From Rhodospirillaceae bacterium (lineage in GTDB: Bacteria > Pseudomonadota > Alphaproteobacteria > Rhodospirillales > Rhodospirillaceae), in the NCBI GenBank assembly GCA_028822445.1, contig JAPKDQ010000002.1, positions 372,001 to 436,000 of the forward strand: a stretch of DNA of 64,000 nucleotides. Direction: 5' to 3'. The number at the start of each line of letters is the position of its first letter. Position 1 is the stretch's first letter. Under the pieces are notes generated by a model that saw only the letters and a list, made by a program, of their open reading frames with translations, searched no databases and was not told the origin of the DNA. The translations under genes and the position numbers were made by a program. Positions 28,535-36,261 of this stretch are shown piece by piece.

Positions 28535-28942
28535 TCACGGATCAATAACCGTCCCGTTGGCCAATGCCGTTACATCGATTTCGACCATCAGTTCCGGCAG
28601 TGCCAAAGATGACACCTCGACGATCGTGTCAGCAGGGTAGGGCGCAGTAAACCACTTCTCACGGAGCTCAATGATTTTCGGAAATAGCGTGATATCGGTC
28701 ATGTAGATTACGACCTTCACAATCCGGCTCATATCCGACCCGGCCGCTTCTAAAACAGATGTAATGTTTTGGAATGTTTGTTCCGCTTGAGCATCGAAAT
28801 CCCCGACGCCGACTAAGTCGCCTGCTGAGTTGATTGATGCTTGGCCCGACATGAAGATCAGGCCCCCGACCCGATAGCCTTGTGCAATGCGGAAGGCTTC
28901 AAGTGGGTCTGGGTTAGTCTTAACCCTAATGGCATCCGTCAT
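28535..28942 (-). CDS. RidA/YjgF/YER057c/UK114 family protein (copy 1, lacking deaminase Arg)
   Basis: A 135-residue trimeric-fold Rid protein starting at ATG 28942 (MTDAIRVKTNPDPLE), ten bases after the TRAP permease stop. The classical RidA imine-deaminase arginine (E. coli R105, in PARSCVEV) aligns with aspartate in PADTIVEV here, so it likely belongs to an Rid subgroup without that activity. The GGLIFMSGQASIN and VKVVIYMTDITLF segments are typical of the family. Its job is unknown; position suggests a link with the TRAP substrate. Confidence 0.88.
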   Translation of the reverse strand: MTDAIRVKTNPDPLEAFRIAQGYRVGGLIFMSGQASINSAGDLVGVGDFDAQAEQTFQNITSVLEAAGSDMSRIVKVVIYMTDITLFPKIIELREKWFTAPYPADTIVEVSSLALPELMVEIDVTALANGTVIDP

Positions 28943-28952
28943 AATTAACGCC

Positions 28953-30476
28953 TTATTCTGGCAGTAAGTTTTCAAACGAATCAATCGTCATAACCTTACC
29001 ATTAGGCTGGTCGCTCAGCAAATTATCGAACTGGTCAATTACACCGGTCGCTTGTATTGGTATCGAGTTGATGGTCTCGGTTGGTAAGGCAAACCCAGCA
29101 TTATTAAACAGCACGTCAGGTAACCATGTTGCCAGTTCTGGAACCAGCCAGAGCAAGCCAATGCCAGCGACCTGAAGGCCGACGAACGGCAACGCACCTT
29201 TGTAAATATCCAGCGTCTTAATTGCTGAATCGGCTACGCCCCGGAGGTAAAACAACGCAAACCCAAAGGGTGGCGTTAGGAAGCTGGTTTGTAGGTTCAT
29301 GCCGATGAGAACGCCCAGCCAAACCGGATCTACTCCAAGGCGAATAAGGACAGGAGCTGCGATTGGCACGGTGATGAAGATGATCTCAAAGGTATCCAAG
29401 AAAAACCCGAGAAAGAAAATGACGAGCATAACAACAAACACAGCGCCTGCTGTGCCACCCGGCATGGACGTAAGGATATCGAATACTAAATCGTCGCCAC
29501 CGAGGCCGCGAAAGACCAGGCTGAATACAGACGCCCCGAGCAATATGACAAAGACCATTGAGCTAATCATTAGGGTGGAGCGCATCACTTCTTTCAGTAC
29601 CGGGCTCGTTAAGCGACCTTTGAAAGCGGCAAGAATCATGGAACCAACAGCGCCGACGGACGCGGATTCTGTGGGAGTGGCAACACCCGTCAGGATTGAT
29701 CCCAGAACGGCTAAGATCAAAACGAGAGGCGGTATTAAAGCGCCGAAGACGCGACGGGGCAGGGTCGCGCGTTGTGCAGGGTCCAATTCAAGGGCGGGGC
29801 AAGACTCAGGGTCTGTGATAGCCTTAAATACGATCCACAACATATAAAGGGTTACGAGAACTAAGCCTGGGAGCATGGCCCCTGCGAACAGTTGCCCCAC
29901 AGAAAGGGGCTCTGGCGAGAAGTTGCCCATCTCCAGCTGTGCGGCTTGATTAGCGCCCTGTAGAATATCACCCATGAATATTAGAACTGTTGAGGGTGGA
30001 ATGATTTGCCCCAAAGTGCCGGAAGCACAAACTGCACCGCTGGCGAGTTTTGGATCGTATCCAGCCCGGGTCATGGCCGGTAGGCTCAGCAGGCCCATCG
30101 TGACAACCGTGGCGCCGACGATGCCGGTCGACGCTGCAAGCAAGGCACCGACAAGAATAACTGAGAGGCCAAGCCCACCGCGCATTGCGCCAAATAACTC
30201 ACCCATTGTCATCAATAACTGCTCAGCGATTTTTGATCGCTCGAGCATGACGCCCATAAATACGAACAATGGGACCGCAACGAGGATTTCGTTAGTCATT
30301 GTGCCGAAGTAGCGCGCTGCCAAGGCTGTGAGCAAACTGGGTTCAAATAAGCCCAATCCTATCCCCAATGCACCAAAGGCGAGAGCTGTGCCGGCTAAGG
30401 TGAACGCGACGGGGTATCCGGCAAGAACAACCAAGATGGTCGCTACAAACATCAATGCGGAGAGGGTTTCTCCCAC
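28953..30476 (-). CDS. dctM: TRAP transporter large permease DctM
   Basis: A 507-residue integral membrane protein with about 12-13 hydrophobic segments, longer than the common 430 residues because of extra C-terminal sequence. ASGTLGQIIPPSTVLIFMGD and GVATPTESASVGAVGS are TRAP large-subunit hallmarks. The start is GTG 30476, overlapping the DctQ stop by one base. It forms the symport channel with DctQ and works with a periplasmic receptor, presumably the TakP-like protein at 27274. Confidence 0.93.
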   Translation of the reverse strand: MGETLSALMFVATILVVLAGYPVAFTLAGTALAFGALGIGLGLFEPSLLTALAARYFGTMTNEILVAVPLFVFMGVMLERSKIAEQLLMTMGELFGAMRGGLGLSVILVGALLAASTGIVGATVVTMGLLSLPAMTRAGYDPKLASGAVCASGTLGQIIPPSTVLIFMGDILQGANQAAQLEMGNFSPEPLSVGQLFAGAMLPGLVLVTLYMLWIVFKAITDPESCPALELDPAQRATLPRRVFGALIPPLVLILAVLGSILTGVATPTESASVGAVGSMILAAFKGRLTSPVLKEVMRSTLMISSMVFVILLGASVFSLVFRGLGGDDLVFDILTSMPGGTAGAVFVVMLVIFFLGFFLDTFEIIFITVPIAAPVLIRLGVDPVWLGVLIGMNLQTSFLTPPFGFALFYLRGVADSAIKTLDIYKGALPFVGLQVAGIGLLWLVPELATWLPDVLFNNAGFALPTETINSIPIQATGVIDQFDNLLSDQPNGKVMTIDSFENLLPE

Positions 30477-31042
30477 TACGTGCCCGCTTCAGTGTGGTGA
30501 AGGAGGCTAGAAACATTACCTGGAGAGTGCTCGTCGTGCCCGTTTAAGAACAGGGTGCGCCGTGCAATTAAAGCCACACCCTGCAACGAGACGACTGCAC
30601 AAAACACCCATATTGTTGATTTTAGGATGTAGAGACCCGGCATTCCGTCTGCTGTCGATGATTTCTCTAGAATTTCCCAAGATGAGAGTACGAACTGAGA
30701 GGACGTCCAGGCTAGAACCGCCATCCAAGGTAGAAGGAATATTAGCGTTCCAAGAATGTCCACCCAGGCTTTCGTCCGTGGGCCGAACCTGGAGTAGGCG
30801 ATGTCCACGCTGACATGTCCGCCGTGGAGCATCGTAAACCCGGCCCCAACCATGAAAACGACGGCGTGTTGCCAGACGTAGAGTTCCTGTAGCCACGGGA
30901 AGCCGATGGAGAAACCGTATCGCAATACGACTACCAGGAAGCACGTGACGACGCAGCCCAGAGTTAACCAAGCAACGGCGCGACCAATACATTCATTAAG
31001 CGTGTCCACAACTTTTACAAAGGCCGCGAGTCCGTTAACCAA
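30476..31042 (-). CDS. dctQ: TRAP transporter small permease DctQ
   Basis: The open frame extends to 31174, but I start at TTG 31042, which has GGGAGG seven bases upstream and gives 188 residues, the usual DctQ size. Four hydrophobic helices are visible, with GFPWLQELYVWQHAVVFMVG and the HVSVDIAYSRF loop being family-typical. The longer form would add a basic region with no DctQ counterpart. It precedes dctM with a one-base overlap. Confidence 0.88.
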   Translation of the reverse strand: MVNGLAAFVKVVDTLNECIGRAVAWLTLGCVVTCFLVVVLRYGFSIGFPWLQELYVWQHAVVFMVGAGFTMLHGGHVSVDIAYSRFGPRTKAWVDILGTLIFLLPWMAVLAWTSSQFVLSSWEILEKSSTADGMPGLYILKSTIWVFCAVVSLQGVALIARRTLFLNGHDEHSPGNVSSLLHHTEAGT

Positions 31043-31265
31043 CTTAAATCCTCCCTTAAGCGTTTCTAGCAGGACTGACGGGGCCGTGCCAGAAATGCAC
31101 CTGCAACGCGAATAAAAATTTATCTCCACTCGCGTACCAAAAGCCGTGGCAATATAAGCCTTTCGCTTTCCCACGCGAATGCTTCAGAATTTCAACATGG
31201 AAGCCGCACGATTAATAGAGACCATAAAACCCCTAATAAATTGAACAATGCTAAGGAGACGCTTC

Positions 31266-32252
31266 ATGATTATTTCTTCCGTTGACCGCTTTTTAATGGC
31301 GCGCCGTAACGCTTTGGGGGCGGGCTTAGGCTTGGCCGCGGCTGCTGCGGGGCTGGCTACGTCACCTACCCAGGCTAAGTCCAATGGCTTTGATACAGCG
31401 TTGGATTTTGATGGGGAGTTTGATCCTGAAAGGGCAGAGCACAATACGCTGGCCTTCTGTAAGTTGATGTCTGACACCAAGGATGGTGTGGAATCGTGCG
31501 GTTATTTCAAAGGTAATGTGCTGGCATATGTTGGTGGAGACAAACGTCTAGAGCCTCTGTTCGGCTATGAAGGTTTCGGGATGACCCGAACGTATCAAGT
31601 TGGCGACTATTCTTGGAAGAAGCTTCACAATGAAGTTTCTTATTACACTGATCTCAAGACGGGTGAGGTCATGGATGAATGGCATAACCCGTTTCTTGAT
31701 GAAACCGTTAAGGTCGTTCAAGTGCACAACGATGTGGTAAACTCCACATGGGCGCCAACGTATTCCTTCGGTGTTGGCCCAACCAAAGTCACGTACCCGT
31801 TTAAATTCCCTTGGTTAATCATGGGTGACAACGCGGTTGTTGATTTTGGTGTTAATACAACTCACCGGGCCGTTCTGCAGCCTGAAGAGTGGCCGCGTGA
31901 GTCACATGGCGAAACCACGCAGGTTCTAGAGGCTATTCAGGTCCACGCTCGTTTGTCAGACCTAATGGATCCGAAGCAGACCAGTGTTCAGGCCTCGGGT
32001 TCATGGCAGCGTATATCTCCATGGCTCCCATGGATGCTGATGGGAACGCAGCCAGGCCATCTTTTCTATAAAACAGTGACGCGGCGTATGCCTGAAGGGG
32101 TTGGGGGTCTGCCTCAGCACATTCGTGATTATACGGAAGCGAATTTCCCAGACTATTTGACGGCGCCGACCGAATGGCAGGAGCCAAACGTCTCTAGCTA
32201 TGAGGTTTATGAGCGTGAGATGGACCCGCAGCCCTTTAAAGATGGCGTCTAG
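31266..32252 (+). CDS. DUF1838 family exported protein
   Basis: A 328-residue protein of the DUF1838 type, started at ATG 31266 because AAGGAG lies eight bases upstream. The N-terminus (MARRNALGAGLGLAAAAAGL, from residue 11) looks like a twin-arginine signal ending near TQAKSNG. The rest is Trp/Tyr-rich: FGYEGFGMTRTYQ, YYTDLKTGEVMDEWHNPF and WPRESHGETTQVLE fit the family. Function is unknown. It lies divergently beside the TRAP small permease, with a 223-base gap, and might take part in the same catabolic locus. Confidence 0.8.
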   Translation: MIISSVDRFLMARRNALGAGLGLAAAAAGLATSPTQAKSNGFDTALDFDGEFDPERAEHNTLAFCKLMSDTKDGVESCGYFKGNVLAYVGGDKRLEPLFGYEGFGMTRTYQVGDYSWKKLHNEVSYYTDLKTGEVMDEWHNPFLDETVKVVQVHNDVVNSTWAPTYSFGVGPTKVTYPFKFPWLIMGDNAVVDFGVNTTHRAVLQPEEWPRESHGETTQVLEAIQVHARLSDLMDPKQTSVQASGSWQRISPWLPWMLMGTQPGHLFYKTVTRRMPEGVGGLPQHIRDYTEANFPDYLTAPTEWQEPNVSSYEVYEREMDPQPFKDGV

Positions 32253-32590
32253 TCTCTATACCGATTGACGTTTAGGGGGTGGCAGCAAGAACCGGGTCGC
32301 CTCTTTCGCTATCCGGAGCGCAGGCTGTGGGATGCCTAAAGTAGACGCGACATTCCTAAAAGATCAAGCGGCCAGCGCCCGTGACTGCGAGCGCGTGTAG
32401 CACGAGATCGAATTAGTTATTGAGAACCGTAATGTGCAAACCAGCTTAGGAGGTGTGTCTGAGAAAACTGAGCTCAACCCCTTTCACGCTCAATGACTAT
32501 TTATATGCTTAGCCGGCGTCAGCCTTCAATGCTTCTCGGCAAAAGGTTGAATAGTAGCGGCTACTTTCAAGTAAAAACGCATACTCGCCC
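32253..32590. other. Gene-free interval
   Basis: About 340 bases after the DUF1838 gene with no supported gene, terminator or repeat. It ends at the candidate promoter of the small heat-shock gene. Confidence 0.4.
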
Positions 32591-32618
32591 CTTGACCTAA
32601 ATAGAACCCACACTATGT
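32591..32618 (+). promoter_or_regulatory. Candidate heat-shock or housekeeping promoter of the small Hsp gene
   Basis: CTTGAC (32591-32596) and CTATGT (32613-32618) are spaced 16 bases apart. This fits an alphaproteobacterial RpoH-type promoter (CTTG and CNTATNT) and also a sigma-70 reading (TTGACC, TATGTG). It lies 118 bases before the heat-shock gene's start. Confidence 0.5.
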
Positions 32619-32659
32619 GGTGGATGTCGGATGCCGCTTTTGGGTCCGATAAATACCTT

Positions 32660-32735
32660 AACCAGGCGTGGCCACTGTGGTGCGTTTTGGGGCCACAGTA
32701 GCGCGCCGATTGATATCGCTTTAGGAGGATATCTT
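32660..32735 (+). promoter_or_regulatory. ROSE-like RNA thermometer in the small Hsp leader
   Basis: A 7-bp hairpin (32674-32680 with 32693-32699) is followed by a second one pairing GATATC 32712-32717 with 32728-32733. The second hairpin contains UCGCU (32716-32720), matching the ROSE UYGCU motif, opposite the AGGAGG Shine-Dalgarno (32723-32728). ROSE elements repress alphaproteobacterial small heat-shock genes at low temperature. The fold is by eye only. Confidence 0.55.
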
Positions 32736-33203
32736 ATGCGTAGTTTAGATCTTGCCCCGTTGTTTCGTGCGTCAGTTGGATTTGATAACCTGACGCGCGT
32801 TCTTGATTCTGCGAGCCGCCAAGACGGCCCGCAGGCATACCCCCCATATAATATTGCGAAAGCGTCAAACGACGACTACCGCATTACCTTTGCAGTCGCT
32901 GGCTTTAGTCAGGATGACATCGATGTTGTGATTGAAAACAACACCCTTAGCGTGAAGGGGGGGGTGTCTCAGGACAGTGAAGGCGCGACCTATCTCCATC
33001 GTGGCATTGCTGGGCGTTCGTTTGAGCGACGATTCCAACTCGCCGACCATATTCAAGTGACCGATGCCGTCATGGAAAATGGGCTCCTTCATGTCGACCT
33101 TAAGCGTGAAGTGCCCGAAGCACTAAAGCCGCGTGTGGTTTCTGTCACAACAGCTTCCTTGACGAAGCGAATGGAAGAAGCTGCTGACAAACAGGCTGCC
33201 TAA
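32736..33203 (+). CDS. ibpA: Small heat-shock protein, IbpA-like (Hsp20)
   Basis: A 155-residue alpha-crystallin protein. The start ATG 32736 (MRSLDLAPLFRAS) follows AGGAGG. The domain covers about residues 35-125 with YRITFAVAGFSQDDIDVVIE, the LHRGIAGRSFERRFQL segment, and the GLLHVDLKRE strand typical of IbpA. It binds unfolding proteins in the cytoplasm for refolding by other chaperones. A ROSE-like leader and RpoH-like promoter are seen upstream, and a strong terminator downstream. Confidence 0.93.
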   Translation: MRSLDLAPLFRASVGFDNLTRVLDSASRQDGPQAYPPYNIAKASNDDYRITFAVAGFSQDDIDVVIENNTLSVKGGVSQDSEGATYLHRGIAGRSFERRFQLADHIQVTDAVMENGLLHVDLKREVPEALKPRVVSVTTASLTKRMEEAADKQAA

Positions 33204-33236
33204 CTGGATCTAGCGCCACCCCTCGTGAAAATCCAG

Positions 33237-33271
33237 ATAGCCCCCGCAGTGCGCTGCGGGGGCTATTCTTT
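33237..33271 (+). terminator. Rho-independent terminator after ibpA
   Basis: A perfect 13-bp inverted repeat (33237-33249 with 33254-33266), TGCG loop, followed by TCTTT. It is GC-rich and would be strong despite the short T-tract. Confidence 0.88.
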
Positions 33272-33326
33272 ATGCTGCAAACTTGCGACGGTAGGAAAAC
33301 CAGAACTCTTATTACGGGGGATCTCC

Positions 33327-33734
33327 ATGGCTCATTTCGATAACGTCATTTCAGTCAACGCGGAACTTGAGAAGAGGTTTGGCATGAGTTACCTCATCCG
33401 ATCATCTGGGCCGACACTGCATATGGCCGGGATTCTGTCCGCAGATAAAAACTTTGAAGCTTATGGAGTAGGGGATATGGCCGCACAGATTCAACGTATC
33501 TATCAGCGCATGAATGGCGTGCTTGCCAATGCTGGGTGCACACTGATCAACGTTGTCAGTGAAATTAGTTTTACGACGGATATTCAGGCTTTGGCTGGAG
33601 CATCGCATGTGCGTGACGAGATTTATCGCGCAGCAGGGGCCGCGCCTCCGGTCGCCACGGCGGTTCAGGTGTCAGCGTTGTACCTGCCTGGTGCGATGCT
33701 TGAAATTCAGGCTACGGCTGAACTGTCGACCTGA
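33327..33734 (+). CDS. RidA family protein (copy 2, lacking deaminase Arg)
   Basis: A 135-residue Rid-fold protein starting at ATG 33327 (MAHFDNVISV); the frame extends to 33225 but that would overlap the terminator. The active-site region reads PVATAVQV where classical RidA has PARSCVEV, so the deaminase arginine is alanine here. It has close similarity to the next gene (GMSYLIRSSG and GLSYSVKAGK; SALYLPGAMLEI and ASLYLAGAMLET), so the two are tandem paralogues that differ considerably. Function unknown. Confidence 0.88.
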   Translation: MAHFDNVISVNAELEKRFGMSYLIRSSGPTLHMAGILSADKNFEAYGVGDMAAQIQRIYQRMNGVLANAGCTLINVVSEISFTTDIQALAGASHVRDEIYRAAGAAPPVATAVQVSALYLPGAMLEIQATAELST

Positions 33735-33795
33735 ACAAAAGCCTTCATAGCTGCTAAGATAGGTTTTTTAATAAGTATCTGTGCGGAGCAGAGAT

Positions 33796-34197
33796 ATGGC
33801 GCGCCTAGAAAACGTAATCACTGTCTTTCTAAATTTGGAAGAACGCTTTGGACTTAGTTATTCGGTAAAAGCAGGCAAGACAATTTATCTTTCGGGACTG
33901 CTATCTGTAGACGATGATTTTAAGTTGGTTGGCGAGAATGACATGGAGGCCCAGATACGCTGTATCTATAAACGCCTGCAATTCGTTTTGACGAAGTGCG
34001 GTGCGGACCTGCGCCATGTTGTAAGCGAGATTAACTTTATCACCAATTCGCCGGCATTGAGTGACGCGTCCTGGGTGCGGGGAAAAATCTATAAAGATGC
34101 AGGCGCTGCGATACCCGCCGTGACAGGGGTTGGTGTTGCGAGTCTATACCTTGCGGGTGCAATGTTAGAAACCCACGCCACTGCTGTGCTTGACTAA
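33796..34197 (+). CDS. RidA family protein (copy 3, lacking deaminase Arg)
   Basis: A 133-residue paralogue of the preceding gene, starting at ATG 33796 (MARLENVITV) in line with the copy 2 start. The arginine position is valine (PAVTGVGV for PARSCVEV). It lies 61 bases after copy 2 and 13 bases before the RraA-like gene, so copies 2 and 3 and the RraA-like gene probably form an operon after the ibpA terminator. The substrate is unknown. Confidence 0.88.
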   Translation: MARLENVITVFLNLEERFGLSYSVKAGKTIYLSGLLSVDDDFKLVGENDMEAQIRCIYKRLQFVLTKCGADLRHVVSEINFITNSPALSDASWVRGKIYKDAGAAIPAVTGVGVASLYLAGAMLETHATAVLD

Positions 34198-34210
34198 GGG
34201 GGTTAAGGCA

Positions 34211-34921
34211 ATGTCACTATATGAAATTGTATCAGATTTTGAGCGGCCAGACCCTGAACTGATAGAGCGTGCTTTAAGCCTCTATTTTTGCATTGTCGGT
34301 TGTCGGGTTGGGCCACGTTACGTCATGGATGGCGGCATCAATCCGCTTGAAAGAGAATGGCGTATTTGCGGGCCAGCTGTCACCGTCAGGCCCGAGCAAA
34401 CGGATGATGTTTTAATGGCTCAGATTGCTGGCAAGTACGTAAAGCCGGGAGACGTTTTGGTTATTGATGCCGGGGGGCAAGCTAACGCGGCGTGTCTTGG
34501 GGCAAGCATGACTAATGGATATAGAGAAATGGGAGCGTCTGGTGTTGTCGCAGATGGATACGTCTTAACGGCTGAGGTGATTCGAAAACGCGAGGGGGTC
34601 CCTGTTTTTTGCCGCGGATCGGTATCCATTTCCCGAGGGATGGATCACCCTGGTTGGATCAACTCGCCCGTGATCTGTGGAGGTGTCATCGTTAACCCAG
34701 GAGACCTCATTCTTGGGGATGAGGACGGTGTCGTCGTTGTCCCAAGAGATCATATAGAAGACATAATTTCGTTGGTTGAGGGGCGTGGGAATGAGCGTGA
34801 GGGTGCCACACGTCCTCGAGATGGCAACATCCCACCTCGCGAGCCTGCTGATGCGCCCTATTACAAACGCTCCGGTGCCGAAGACAAGCTCGCAAAGATG
34901 GATAACATTAAAACCCGGTAA
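34211..34921 (+). CDS. RraA-like protein without the aldolase Arg-Asp pair
   Basis: A 236-residue protein of the RraA / 4-hydroxy-4-methyl-2-oxoglutarate aldolase fold, starting at ATG 34211. GDVLVIDAGGQANAACLG and INSPVICGGVIVNPGDLILG with DEDGVVVVPRDHIEDI are typical. The active-site motif, normally DGxxRD, reads DGYVLT (residues 115-120), so the substrate arginine and metal-binding aspartate are lost. It is therefore probably not a working HMG aldolase. RraA proper inhibits RNase E, but this protein is longer. It closes the Rid-Rid-RraA run. Confidence 0.85.
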   Translation: MSLYEIVSDFERPDPELIERALSLYFCIVGCRVGPRYVMDGGINPLEREWRICGPAVTVRPEQTDDVLMAQIAGKYVKPGDVLVIDAGGQANAACLGASMTNGYREMGASGVVADGYVLTAEVIRKREGVPVFCRGSVSISRGMDHPGWINSPVICGGVIVNPGDLILGDEDGVVVVPRDHIEDIISLVEGRGNEREGATRPRDGNIPPREPADAPYYKRSGAEDKLAKMDNIKTR

Positions 34922-35086
34922 CGGTTTGTAGATCGATACTTAACGCTGAACGGGTCTAATCTCCTCGAGGATTCCGCTAATGACGAAGCGCATCAAAATG
35001 ATCTCCACTGTGCCCGTGTTAGCTCAGGCGGTTGATCTATTTAAACGATAGATGCCGGGAGCCCACCATGGGAGAAGTTTAGGTGT

Positions 35087-35173
35087 TGGTGCCCGCCGCC
35101 GGACTCGAACCGGCACGCCCTTTCGGACAACGGATTTTAAGTCCGTTGCGTCTACCAATTCCGCCAGGCGGGC
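35087..35173 (-). tRNA. tRNA-Leu (anticodon TAA)
   Basis: On the minus strand the gene begins GCCCGCC (35173-35167) and the matching 3' arm GGCGGGC is at 35097-35091, followed by discriminator A and an encoded CCA (35089-35087). The D-arm (GGAATTGGTAGAC), the anticodon loop CTTAAAA giving TAA, a variable arm with a TCCGAAAGGG-like hairpin and the T-arm GGTTCGAGTCC are all present. The length with CCA is 87 bases. The long variable arm makes it a class II tRNA. It reads UUA (and perhaps UUG) codons. Confidence 0.97.
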
Positions 35174-35297
35174 AAATCGTTTATTTGCAATGGGTTAGGT
35201 AGAGATCCACTACTTATACTTACAAACTATTAGACGGCCAACATACAAAAAGCATGCAACCTTTCCTAGTTCCGGCCTTTTCTAACCTGGTTTTTCT

Positions 35298-35490
35298 CAG
35301 TGATAAAGCCTGTTCCTTTCACTGCCAATAGTACCAGCGGGGTGAAAACCGAAAGGCTTCGGTCATGGGTGACCCCGGAGCTAATTTTTTAATTAGACCC
35401 ACCGTGCTGAAGGGGCGTGGCCAGGATAACGGCGCAAACCCAAGGACACAAAGTTGTGAGGCCGACCACCGAAGTGAGGGGGCCTGTTGA
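35298..35490. other. Structured, unexplained region (candidate ncRNA)
   Basis: Several consecutive inverted repeats lie between tRNA-Leu and the CinA-like gene. CAGTG (35298-35302) pairs with CACTG (35320-35324), with an inner AAAG/CTTT. CGGGGT (35338-35343) pairs with ACCCCG (35372-35377) and encloses ACCGAA/TTCGGT. CTAATT (35381-35386) pairs with AATTAG (35391-35396), flanked by GGGT/ACCC. Further GC-rich pairs follow to about 35490. It is not RNase P, SRP RNA, tmRNA or a riboswitch I recognise; strand is uncertain. Confidence 0.45.
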
Positions 35491-35496
35491 CGGAGA

Positions 35497-36252
35497 TCAG
35501 TCGTCTACTTCTTGATCAACACATGCTGTATGCCCAAGTCGCTGAATCGCTGCAACGGTTTTTTTAATGACAGCGTCTATGTCGTTTTGGTTTGTGCTTT
35601 TGGCGACAACGCTCAAACCAACCCGTTTGCTGCGAAAGAAAGGGTAGCTCCCGACATCGACGTGGGGGTATTCGTTTTGGATAGCCGTGAGGTCATCGGC
35701 TATGTCTCCCTCACCTAAATGGGCTTCTACAAATCGGGAGAGAACGGGTGCGCCATGCGTCAGTGATGGCGCTATTTCATCGAACATCGCTTGAGCGATG
35801 CTGGGAACACCTGCCATGACGTACACGTTTTCAATTTTAAATCCGGGCGCTGATGTTGCGCGCGTTTCGATCGGTTCTGCACCGTCAGGAAGGTGTGCCA
35901 TTTTAAGGCGCGCCGCATTGAGGCTGTCGCCATAGTAGCGCTCCATTTTATCCACAGATGGTTGATGTCTTTTTAGTGTCACTCCGAATGCTTTCGCTAC
36001 AGAGTCAGCCGTGATGTCGTCGTGGGTGGGCCCAATACCGCCAGTGGTAAATACGTAGGTGAATTTGTTACGTAGAATATTGAGGGCCGAGATGATCTCT
36101 TCTTCGATGTCTGGCACGACGCGAACTTCGCGCAACGGAATGCCAAGCAACCCTAGTCCCGATGCCAAAAATTGAATATTGGCATCGCGCGTTCGACCCG
36201 AAAGAATTTCATTGCCGATAATAATCAGGGCAGCTGTTGGCTCGGTAAGCAT
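35497..36252 (-). CDS. CinA-like molybdopterin-binding domain protein
   Basis: A 251-residue protein equal to the N-terminal MoCF (MogA/MoaB-like) domain of CinA without the nicotinamide deamidase domain. AALIIIGNEILSGRTRDANI, VFTTGGIGPTHDDITADSVA and YVMAGVPSIAQAMFDEI are clear landmarks. Stand-alone forms occur widely in alphaproteobacteria and are thought to act as ADP-ribose or FAD pyrophosphatases in some cases. Its start is nine bases from the mutT stop, so it is probably co-transcribed with mutT and argJ. Confidence 0.9.
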   Translation of the reverse strand: MLTEPTAALIIIGNEILSGRTRDANIQFLASGLGLLGIPLREVRVVPDIEEEIISALNILRNKFTYVFTTGGIGPTHDDITADSVAKAFGVTLKRHQPSVDKMERYYGDSLNAARLKMAHLPDGAEPIETRATSAPGFKIENVYVMAGVPSIAQAMFDEIAPSLTHGAPVLSRFVEAHLGEGDIADDLTAIQNEYPHVDVGSYPFFRSKRVGLSVVAKSTNQNDIDAVIKKTVAAIQRLGHTACVDQEVDD

Positions 36253-36261
36253 GACCCTACT

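Noticed and set aside
29299-29847. 182-codon plus-strand frame inside dctM
   Set aside because: Antisense shadow of the TRAP permease.
35338-35400. Cobalamin riboswitch near tRNA-Leu
   Set aside because: GGTGAAAACC fits part of the B12 consensus but the CCGCCACTGT and GCCAGGAGACC blocks are missing in the right order, and no plus-strand gene follows.
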